Of a DNA stretch of 9,756 bases, positions 1 through 5,502 are shown piece by piece (the stretch's first letter is position 1; each line of letters begins with the position of its first letter). The stretch is from Patescibacteria group bacterium (GTDB lineage Bacteria; Patescibacteriota; Patescibacteriia; Patescibacteriales; UBA12465), in contig JAIPIE010000029.1 of the NCBI GenBank assembly GCA_021734825.1, positions 1 to 9,756 on the forward strand, in the 5' to 3' direction. A program made the position numbers and the translations under genes. Under the pieces are notes generated by a model that was not told the DNA's origin, did not search any database, and saw only the letters and a list, made by a program, of their open reading frames with translations.

Positions 1-468
1 TTTATTAGCGCCCTACCTTGGCCTTTGAATAATTTTGATTTAAGTTTGACAGTTGTAATTTTCTCTTTTCTGTTATTTGATCGTGATGATGTTTGGTTGA
101 TGGCAATTTTTTTGGGCTTTTTCTTAGATGTTTGGTTATTTCATCCTTTTGGTACAGCGATTTTATCTTTATTTTTCTCTGCGATTATTTTGTATTTTAT
201 TCTAGAAAATTTATTAACTAATCGCTCTCTCTATTCCTTTTTATTACTTACCATTATTGCAGTTATCAGTAATACTTTATTGACGCGCATTTTTCTAATT
301 ATATTTGACTGGTCCGGATCAAGCGCTAGCCATGTTTTAAGAAGTTCCTTGTTTTGGGAGTCACTTGTTTGGGATCTTGTTTTAAATTTGATTGTAGTTG
401 GTGCTGTCTTTAGTTTATTGGCTATTTTAAGTCGACGTTTAAAACCTTTCTTTTTGAAGAGACGTTAA
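1..468 (+). CDS. MreD-like integral membrane protein (5' end outside window)
   Basis: The reading frame is open from base 1 to the TAA at 466-468 (155 codons), so the true start lies upstream; the TTG at 25 is only an internal codon. The protein is very hydrophobic, with about four or five candidate membrane segments and a basic C-terminus (RRLKPFFLKRR). Roughly 40 residues in is the pattern GFFLDVWLFHPFG, an Asp followed by a Pro-x-Gly turn after a hydrophobic stretch. This resembles the conserved core of MreD, the inner-membrane partner of MreB and MreC in the elongation machinery. The presence of mreB 4 kb downstream on the same strand supports the idea. MreD proteins diverge strongly, so another small polytopic membrane protein cannot be excluded. 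An mreC gene would be expected just upstream of the window if the call is right. Confidence 0.55.
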   Translation, partial: FISALPWPLNNFDLSLTVVIFSFLLFDRDDVWLMAIFLGFFLDVWLFHPFGTAILSLFFSAIILYFILENLLTNRSLYSFLLLTIIAVISNTLLTRIFLIIFDWSGSSASHVLRSSLFWESLVWDLVLNLIVVGAVFSLLAILSRRLKPFFLKRR

Positions 469-481
469 TTTATGTTATTAT
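454..481 (+). promoter_or_regulatory. candidate extended -10 promoter upstream of the PfkB kinase
   Basis: TTGAAG (454-459) is followed after 16 bases by TATTAT (476-481), preceded by TG at 473-474, giving an extended -10 (TGTTATTAT). Transcription would start about 7 bases later, near 488, leaving a leader of roughly 10 bases before the ATG at 498. The same 11-base pattern TATGTTATnAT occurs before the protease gene at 6745. In DNA this AT-rich, -10 look-alikes are common, so the call is tentative. Confidence 0.35.
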
Positions 482-497
482 ATTAATTAATTAAATT

Positions 498-1481
498 ATG
501 TCCTACGATATCATTACAATTGGTGGCGCTACTCGCGATATCAGTTTTCTAACGGATGAGGGTATTTTGCTTGATAATCATCGAGATCTCCTTCGTCAAA
601 AATTATTAGCCTTTGAATATGGGGCGAAATTAAAAGTAGATGCTTTCTATAATCTTTTTGGTGGTGGTGCGGCCAATGCGGCGGTTAATTTTGCCAAATC
701 TGGTTTTAAAACCGCCTGTCTGGCTAGGGTAGGACAAGATAATAATGGTCGAGATATTATTGCTAATCTGCGTGAACGGGGTGTCTCGACTAAGCTGACA
801 ATAATGGATCAACGAGCGTCTACCGGCCTTTCTTTTATTCTACTTACTAAAGAAGGGGAAAGAATAATTTTTACCAACCGCTGCGCTAACAATGATTTAG
901 TAATTAAGGCGGAGGAGATTAAAGCAATTAGACAGGCAAAAATTTTATATATTGCGTCTTTGTCTGGTAATTGGCAGGAGGTACTGCGATCGGTCTTTAA
1001 AAATAGTTCGGCTCGCATTACTTGGAACCCTGGATCGTCTCAGTATCAAGCTGGTTTAAAAAAACTTGCTCCTTTCTTAAAAAAAACCGACGTCTTTTGC
1101 GTGAATAAAGACGAGGCGATTGAATTAGTTTTAAGTGATGTTCGTTATCAACAAAAAAAGCCAGCTTTTTTAAATAATGTGCAAAACCTATTGGCAATTT
1201 TACATCAATTTGGACCACGTCTAGTTTTAATTACCAGTGGCAAAGATGGTGCTGATGTTTATGATGGTGATAATTTTTATCATCAGAATGTTTTAAAGGA
1301 AAAGAAGCGAGTTGATATTACTGGTGTCGGTGATGCTTTTAATTCTTCTTTTGTGGCCGCGCTTGAACTTTCTGGTGGTGATATTCAAAAATCATTATAC
1401 GCCGGTGCTAAGAATACATCTTCAAAGATTGCTTACTTCGGAGCGCAAAGCGGTTTACTTGATTTAAGAAAAGTAATTTAA
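498..1481 (+). CDS. PfkB-family carbohydrate/nucleoside kinase
   Basis: This 327-residue protein is a ribokinase-like (PfkB) kinase, which transfers the ATP gamma-phosphate to a hydroxyl of a sugar or nucleoside in the cytoplasm. The N-terminal glycine-rich signature GGGAANAAVNFAKSG is at residues 55-69. The C-terminal signature DITGVGDAF begins at residue 273; D279 is expected to be the catalytic base, and the GVGD turn forms the anion hole. An N-terminal beta strand with a GG(A)xxD start (residues 9-14) also fits. Length is normal for the family. The substrate cannot be told from sequence: ribose, fructose-type sugars and adenosine are all possible. It starts at ATG 498 with no visible Shine-Dalgarno site. 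The neighbouring sugar-nucleotide genes make a sugar substrate plausible, but that is inference. Confidence 0.9.
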   Translation: MSYDIITIGGATRDISFLTDEGILLDNHRDLLRQKLLAFEYGAKLKVDAFYNLFGGGAANAAVNFAKSGFKTACLARVGQDNNGRDIIANLRERGVSTKLTIMDQRASTGLSFILLTKEGERIIFTNRCANNDLVIKAEEIKAIRQAKILYIASLSGNWQEVLRSVFKNSSARITWNPGSSQYQAGLKKLAPFLKKTDVFCVNKDEAIELVLSDVRYQQKKPAFLNNVQNLLAILHQFGPRLVLITSGKDGADVYDGDNFYHQNVLKEKKRVDITGVGDAFNSSFVAALELSGGDIQKSLYAGAKNTSSKIAYFGAQSGLLDLRKVI

Positions 1482-1482
1482 G

Positions 1483-1517
1483 ATTCAATAATTTTTGAAT
1501 TTTTAATTTTGAATTAA
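1483..1517. repeat. intergenic AT-rich repeat, inverted copy of the 3.8-kb array unit
   Basis: The gap after the kinase gene is built of ATTCAA/TTGAAT words. Bases 1495-1517 are the exact reverse complement of bases 3872-3894 in the array after rmlB (23 of 23). ATTCAA (1483-1488) and TTGAAT (1495-1500) can also pair as a 6-bp stem with a 6-base loop, followed by T-rich sequence. This could act as a weak terminator, but the stem has only one G-C pair. Confidence 0.6.
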
Positions 1518-1520
1518 TAT

Positions 1521-1970
1521 ATGATTAACGGGGTAATAATTAAAGAGTTGAAAAAATTCAGCGATGATCGTGGTTGGCTGACAGAAATTTATCGACGTGA
1601 CGAGGTTGACTTATCTCCAGCTATGTCTTACGTTAGCTTAACCTTACCAGGAGTTGCTCGTGGACCACATGAGCACGTCTATCAAAGCGATTATTTTATT
1701 TTTATTGGTCCGGGTAGTTTTCGTTTACATCTTTGGGATCGTCGAGCTGACTCTTCAACTAAGGGTGAAAAAATGGAGATAGAAGTTGGCGCAGATAATC
1801 CATGTACGGTTTTAGTACCGCCAGGAGTGGTTCATGGCTATCAATGTATTTCCGATGTGCCCGCTTTATCTATTAATTTTCCAGACAAATTATATAAAGG
1901 CATTGCCAAAAAAGATGAGATTGATGAAATTCGCTGGGAACAAGATGAAAGCTCTCCTTATAAGATTTAA
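1521..1970 (+). CDS. RmlC-like cupin, dTDP-4-dehydrorhamnose 3,5-epimerase family
   Basis: This 149-residue protein belongs to the dTDP-4-dehydrorhamnose 3,5-epimerase family, a cupin fold that epimerises 4-keto-6-deoxy sugar nucleotides. Visible landmarks are DDRGWLTEIY (15-24), the GVARGPHEH segment (44-52), which corresponds to the RGLHxQ region of classical RmlC with H50 as the likely catalytic histidine, and VPPGVVHGY (99-107) matching the VPxGFAHGF strand. The C-terminal DEIRWEQ (135-141) recalls the family's GIRWDDP region. It is shorter than classical RmlC (about 180 residues) and reads GPHEH rather than GLHYQ, so it belongs to a divergent subgroup whose exact substrate is not certain. 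The rmlB gene 850 bases downstream would supply the 4-keto substrate. A 3-base gap to the HIT gene suggests co-transcription. No Shine-Dalgarno site is visible. Confidence 0.8.
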   Translation: MINGVIIKELKKFSDDRGWLTEIYRRDEVDLSPAMSYVSLTLPGVARGPHEHVYQSDYFIFIGPGSFRLHLWDRRADSSTKGEKMEIEVGADNPCTVLVPPGVVHGYQCISDVPALSINFPDKLYKGIAKKDEIDEIRWEQDESSPYKI

Positions 1971-1973
1971 TTT

Positions 1974-2369
1974 ATGTGTATATTCTGTCAAATCATTGCC
2001 GACGAGATTCCATCTTATAAAATTTATGAAGATGAGAAGATTCTTGCCTTTTTAGACATTAAGCCGGTTCATCCGGGGCATATTTTAGTGATTCCTAAAA
2101 AACATGCCCAGAACATTGAAGATGTTTCAGAAGAAGACTTAACGGCAGTTATTTTAGGAGTGAAGAAAATGGGTAAATTAATTAAAAATAATCTGAATTA
2201 CCCCTCATATAATGTAATTGAAAATAATGATTCAGCTGCAGGGCAGGAAATACCTCATTTACATTTTCATATAATTCCTAGATTAGAAAATGACGGTCTT
2301 AATCATTGGTCTCATCGTGAATATAATCCTGGAGAAGCTGAAGAAATTTTAAAGAAATTAAAAAATTAA
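1974..2369 (+). CDS. HIT-family (histidine triad) nucleotide-binding protein
   Basis: This 131-residue protein is a histidine triad protein of the Hint type, which hydrolyses or transfers nucleoside phosphoramidates and related nucleotide conjugates. The triad HLHFHII has H95, H97 and H99, with H97 the expected nucleophile; the preceding AGQ (89-91) is also typical. C2 and C5 (CIFC), together with H44 and H95, match the zinc site seen in many Hint proteins. IKPVHPGHILVIPKKH (29-44) is the usual N-terminal family core. D86 sits where many relatives have a glycine in the NxG turn, a minor change. Length is normal. The start ATG lies 3 bases after the preceding stop. HIT genes appear in many genomic contexts, so location alone does not show a role in sugar metabolism. 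Confidence 0.92.
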   Translation: MCIFCQIIADEIPSYKIYEDEKILAFLDIKPVHPGHILVIPKKHAQNIEDVSEEDLTAVILGVKKMGKLIKNNLNYPSYNVIENNDSAAGQEIPHLHFHIIPRLENDGLNHWSHREYNPGEAEEILKKLKN

Positions 2370-2372
2370 CTG

Positions 2373-2394
2373 ATATCAATAATTTAATATCAAT
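2373..2394 (+). repeat. short direct repeat ATATCAAT before the hypothetical gene
   Basis: ATATCAAT occurs at 2373-2380 and again at 2387-2394, 14 bases apart, the second copy directly touching the ATG at 2395. These two copies make up most of the 25-base gap. It could be an operator-like site or a small slippage duplication; the sequence does not decide between them. Confidence 0.3.
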
Positions 2395-2811
2395 ATGTTT
2401 AATTCTTTTGATCAAGCAGACACGCTTGAGAGACCATCTAAAGTAAGTTCTGGTCTACCAAAGAGTCGCGGTTTATATAATTATGATCTTGATAGCTTAG
2501 AATATCAGAGTGCTTTAGCTGCGGCTATTAATTTACGTCGCCAAGTTTATGAAAAAGCGGAGACTTTATTCCAATCATCACCTAAAATATTACAACAGTT
2601 GCACTGTGACGATGATAATCAAATTAAGTTACCAGCCTTGGCGCTCTTTAGCCACAAATTTCCTCCCAGTTCTTTGAACGCCGCTAGAGTTTTAAAAAGA
2701 TTTTTACAGGAACGGGCTGAATTTATGACTTCAAACGAAGAGAGACCGAAGTTAAAAGTTTTATTAGATTATGTTAATGAATTAATAGCGCTTGAAAACG
2801 GTCAAAATTAA
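2395..2811 (+). CDS. hypothetical protein, 138 residues
   Basis: I do not recognise this protein. It begins at ATG 2395 and ends with TAA at 2809-2811, 9 bases before rmlB. There is no signal peptide and no membrane segment. The first 25 or so residues are polar and probably disordered. Three stretches look helical: about 34-66 (around ALAAAINLRRQVYEKAETLF), 92-110 (SLNAARVLKRFLQERAEF) and 117-135 (RPKLKVLLDYVNELIAL). A single cysteine lies next to an acidic run (CDDDN, 71-75), not enough for a metal-site claim. Base composition and start/stop style match the neighbours, and the tight spacing with rmlB suggests it is a real, co-transcribed gene. A small helical cytoplasmic protein is all that can be inferred. 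Confidence 0.7.
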   Translation: MFNSFDQADTLERPSKVSSGLPKSRGLYNYDLDSLEYQSALAAAINLRRQVYEKAETLFQSSPKILQQLHCDDDNQIKLPALALFSHKFPPSSLNAARVLKRFLQERAEFMTSNEERPKLKVLLDYVNELIALENGQN

Positions 2812-2820
2812 AAAATTTTT

Positions 2821-3822
2821 ATGAAACTATTGGTTACCGGCGGAGCTGGTTTTATCGGCTCCAATTTTATTCACTATTGGTTAAAAAATCATCCTGAGGA
2901 TGATATTGTTAATATTGATGCTTTAACTTACGCCGGTAATCTTTCCAGTCTTGATGATATTGCCACTAATTCCCACTATCGTTTTGTTGAAGGTGATATT
3001 ACCGATGTCAATTTAATTGAGAGTTTAGTGGCAGATGTAGACACAATTGTCCATTTTGCTGCTGAAAGTCACGTTGATCGCTCTATTGTAAATAGTGCCG
3101 ATTTTGTTCGTACTAACGTGGAGGGTACACGGGTATTGCTTGACGCCGCCAAACGTTATGGTGGCAAACGTTTTCACCATATTTCTACCGATGAAGTTTT
3201 TGGTGCCTTGGCTATGGACGGAAAAAAATTTTCTGAAAAAACAGCTTATGATCCTCGCTCTCCTTATAGTGCCTCTAAAGCTGCTTCTGATCATTTAGTG
3301 AGGGCCTATTTCCATACTCATAATTTACCAGTAACCATTTCCAATTGTTCTAATAATTATGGGCCTTATCAATATCCAGAAAAATTGATTCCTTTATTTA
3401 TTACCAATTTAATTGATGGTCGCCCGGTGCCGATTTATGGGGAGGGGAAGAATGTACGTGATTGGATTCATGTTGATGATCATAACCGTGGTATTGACCT
3501 AATATTAAGTAAAGGAAAGCTGGGCGAGACTTATTGCTTGGGCGGTGACAGTGAACAAAGCAATTTACAAATTACCAAAAATATACTATCTTTAATGGAC
3601 AAAAGTGAGAAAATGATAGAGTATGTAAAAGATAGGCCAGGGCATGATTTGCGTTATGCAATTGATTTTAGTAAGGCTAAGCAAGAATTGGGATGGGAAC
3701 CACAAATTAAGTTTATTGATGGTCTAGCTCAGACACTTACTTGGTATCGAAATCATGAATCTTGGTGGCGCCCGATTATTAATTCAAGATTCAAAATTCA
3801 AGATTCAACAATTATTAATTAA
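2821..3822 (+). CDS. rmlB: dTDP-glucose 4,6-dehydratase
   Basis: RmlB (RfbB) converts dTDP-glucose to dTDP-4-keto-6-deoxyglucose with a tightly bound NAD+, the second step to dTDP-rhamnose and related deoxysugars. The extended-SDR features are clear: the NAD-binding GGAGFIGS at 7-14, STDEVFG at 122-128 with the dehydratase-specific T123-D124-E125, and YSASK with catalytic Y149 and K153. NNYGPYQYPEKLIPLF and RDWIHVDDH are typical RmlB segments. The family's usual end, WWRPI, is reached at residue 319. The reading frame then continues for 14 more residues, of which the last 13 (321-333) are encoded by the AT-rich repeat array, and the stop codon itself (3820-3822) lies inside the repeats. The core enzyme looks intact. 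rmlA and rmlD are not in the window. Confidence 0.95.
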   Translation: MKLLVTGGAGFIGSNFIHYWLKNHPEDDIVNIDALTYAGNLSSLDDIATNSHYRFVEGDITDVNLIESLVADVDTIVHFAAESHVDRSIVNSADFVRTNVEGTRVLLDAAKRYGGKRFHHISTDEVFGALAMDGKKFSEKTAYDPRSPYSASKAASDHLVRAYFHTHNLPVTISNCSNNYGPYQYPEKLIPLFITNLIDGRPVPIYGEGKNVRDWIHVDDHNRGIDLILSKGKLGETYCLGGDSEQSNLQITKNILSLMDKSEKMIEYVKDRPGHDLRYAIDFSKAKQELGWEPQIKFIDGLAQTLTWYRNHESWWRPIINSRFKIQDSTIIN

Positions 3823-3963
3823 AAATTAAAAATTCAAGATTCAATCAAGATTAATTAAAAATTCAAAAATATTAATTCAAAATTAAAAATTCAAGATTCA
3901 ATCAAGATTAATTAAAAATTCAAAAATATTAATCTTTGAATATTGAATCTTTGAATATTGAAT
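3781..3963. repeat. AT-rich repeat array with a perfect 55-bp duplication
   Basis: The array runs from the last codons of rmlB to just before the response-regulator start and holds no gene of its own. Bases 3822-3876 and 3879-3933 are identical over 55 bp (period 57). The 13-mer ATTCAAGATTCAA occurs four times, starting at 3782, 3796, 3832 and 3889. The right end switches orientation: a 15-bp unit CTTTGAATATTGAAT is repeated in tandem at 3934-3948 and 3949-3963, giving four TTGAAT words at 3936, 3943, 3951 and 3958. Because left and right parts are roughly reverse complements, a transcript could fold into a long AT-rich hairpin. There is no constant-spacer arrangement as in CRISPR and no transposase. 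A related piece lies at 1495-1517. Confidence 0.9.
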
Positions 3964-3969
3964 AAGTAT

Positions 3970-4395
3970 ATGGCTGACAAAAAAATCTTTATTCTTGAGG
4001 ATGATGTTAACATTCTCTATGGTCTAGAAACACAATTAAGCGCCTCTGATTTTGTAGTTGAATCAAGTGAGGGCGAGGAGGAGGTAGAAGAACTAATGAA
4101 TAATATTCGTGCTTTTTCTCCTGATTATATGATTTTGGATTTAATTTTACCCAAGATTGATGGCTTTGATATTATTAAAAGAGTTAAAGGGGATGAGGAG
4201 TTGAGTGATTTACCAATTTTTATCTTTACTGATTTGAGTGATGAAGATAGCAAGCGCCGCAGTCTAGACATTGGGGCTGATTATTATTTTATTAAAGAAG
4301 AGTTTGATACTTACGAGTTTGCTGAAAAAGTGAAGAAGATTATTAATAATCAAGAAAAGAACGAACACGAAGAGGGCTTAGAGCTATATGATTAA
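3970..4395 (+). CDS. stand-alone response-regulator receiver domain protein
   Basis: A CheY-like receiver domain of 141 residues with no output domain. Expected residues are present: the acidic pair D11-D12 (after E10), phospho-acceptor D57 in MILDLILPKIDGF, T87 at the end of strand 4 (FIFTD) and K109 in YYFIKEE. After the domain there is only a short acidic tail (about 127-141), so output must be through protein-protein contact. I chose ATG 3970; a TTG at 3958 in the same frame would begin inside the tandem repeat and add four residues not typical of the family. No histidine kinase is visible in the window. It sits between rmlB and mreB, separated from mreB by 95 bases, so a role in shape or envelope control is possible but is only suggested by location. 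Confidence 0.88.
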   Translation: MADKKIFILEDDVNILYGLETQLSASDFVVESSEGEEEVEELMNNIRAFSPDYMILDLILPKIDGFDIIKRVKGDEELSDLPIFIFTDLSDEDSKRRSLDIGADYYFIKEEFDTYEFAEKVKKIINNQEKNEHEEGLELYD

Positions 4396-4424
4396 TAAGT
4401 AAGATTGTTTAGCTGATATTTATT

Positions 4425-4456
4425 TAGCGCTACACAGTGTTTAAAGGTTAGCGCTA
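4425..4456. promoter_or_regulatory. paired TAGCGCTA palindromes upstream of mreB
   Basis: The self-complementary octamer TAGCGCTA occurs at 4425-4432 and 4449-4456, with 16 bases between. Between them lies ACACAGTGT (4432-4440), itself an inverted repeat. The two octamers can pair as an 8-bp stem, or each could be a half of a dimeric protein site about two helical turns apart (24 bases centre to centre). A T-run starts 9 bases beyond the second copy (4465-4471), so a terminator for the response-regulator gene is an alternative. GCGC words stand out in this AT-rich intergenic DNA. The rest of the 95-base gap shows only a weak -10-like TAGAAT at 4481-4486. Confidence 0.4.
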
Positions 4457-4490
4457 TGAGCTTAATTTTTTGTTTGATTTTAGAATAATT

Positions 4491-5498
4491 ATGTTTATTA
4501 AACGCATTGGCATTGATTTAGGAACGACTTATACTTTGGTGTATTTACCTCGCCGCGGTATTGTTATTAATGAGCCATCAGTTGTAGCTATTTCCATTGA
4601 TGATAATAAAATTTTGGCAGTCGGCAACGAAGCGAAAGATATGCTTGGTCGTACTCCCGATACAATTGTGGCTGCTCGACCTCTGAAAGACGGGGTTATT
4701 GCTGATTATCGTACGACCGAGGCTATGATTCGTTATTTTATTAATAAAACTTTAGGTGGCGTACGCTTATTTCGTCCGGAAGTAATGGTTGCGGTGCCGG
4801 CCGGAATTTCTTCAACTGAACGTCGGGCGGTTATTGAAGCGACCATCGCTGCTGGGGCTAAGGCCGCTTATATTATCAAGGAGCCGATTGCGGCGGCGAT
4901 TGGTGCCGATATTCCTATCGGATCAGCTACCGGTCACATGATTATTGATATTGGTGGTGGCACGGCGGAAATGGCGGTGATTTCTTTAGGTGGTATTGTT
5001 GCCTCTACTTCGGTTAGAGTTGGTGGTAATAAATTTGATGCGGCTATTTTGGAACATATTCGTAAGAAATACAATTTAGCCATTGGTGAAAGAACGGCCG
5101 AGGAGATTAAGATTAATATTGGCTCAGCTTTATATATTGAAGATAAGTTGCATATGGAAATAAGAGGTCGTGATATTGTCACTGGTTTACCCCGTAGTAT
5201 TACTGTTTCTAGTGATGATGTTACTGAAGCCATTCAAAATGAACTAGAGGCAATTATTGCCGCTGCTAAGAAAGTATTACAAAAAACACCACCAGAGTTA
5301 GCCGCTGATATTATGGATAAGGGGATTATTCTATCTGGAGGTAGTTCTTTATTACGTAATATTGATCAGTTGATAGCACGCACTACGGGGGTGCCGGCTT
5401 ATGTTGCCGACGATGCCTTGCTTTGCGTAGCTAAAGGCACGGGAATTGCTTTGGAAAATCTTGATTCATACAAACGTAGTATTTTGGCCACTAAATAA
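4491..5498 (+). CDS. mreB: rod shape-determining protein MreB
   Basis: MreB is the bacterial actin homologue that polymerises under the membrane and guides lateral cell-wall synthesis. The ATPase signatures are in order: phosphate-1 GIDLGTTYTLVY (7-18) followed by GIVINEPSVVAI, phosphate-2 DIGGGTAEMAVISLGG from D153, and the adenosine motif GIILSGGSSLL from G278. From ATG 4491 the protein has 335 residues, normal for MreB. An in-frame TTG at 4470 would add seven residues that do not fit the conserved MFxxxIGIDLGT beginning, so ATG 4491 is preferred. Small changes from common MreB are GTTYT for GTANT and GGGTAE for GGGTTE, neither removing a key residue. Only 4 bases separate it from the glycosyltransferase gene, so the two are probably co-transcribed. 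No mreC is adjacent. Confidence 0.95.
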   Translation: MFIKRIGIDLGTTYTLVYLPRRGIVINEPSVVAISIDDNKILAVGNEAKDMLGRTPDTIVAARPLKDGVIADYRTTEAMIRYFINKTLGGVRLFRPEVMVAVPAGISSTERRAVIEATIAAGAKAAYIIKEPIAAAIGADIPIGSATGHMIIDIGGGTAEMAVISLGGIVASTSVRVGGNKFDAAILEHIRKKYNLAIGERTAEEIKINIGSALYIEDKLHMEIRGRDIVTGLPRSITVSSDDVTEAIQNELEAIIAAAKKVLQKTPPELAADIMDKGIILSGGSSLLRNIDQLIARTTGVPAYVADDALLCVAKGTGIALENLDSYKRSILATK

Positions 5499-5502
5499 AT
5501 TT

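Noticed and set aside
1483..1504. Rho-independent terminator after the PfkB kinase
   Set aside because: The 6-bp stem contains a single G-C pair; it is better explained as part of the dispersed repeat family.
1834..2055. Plus-strand open frame spanning the epimerase/HIT junction
   Set aside because: It overlaps two strongly supported genes in another frame and resembles no protein family.
3025..3294. Minus-strand open frame inside rmlB, and similar antisense frames in other genes
   Set aside because: These lie wholly opposite well-supported genes and show no recognisable protein features; they are by-products of coding composition.
3781..3963. Possible CRISPR array
   Set aside because: Repeats overlap, vary in length and spacing and have no unique spacers of constant size; no cas genes are nearby.
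4470..4490. TTG start for mreB seven codons upstream
   Set aside because: The added residues do not match the conserved MreB N-terminus, which begins at ATG 4491.
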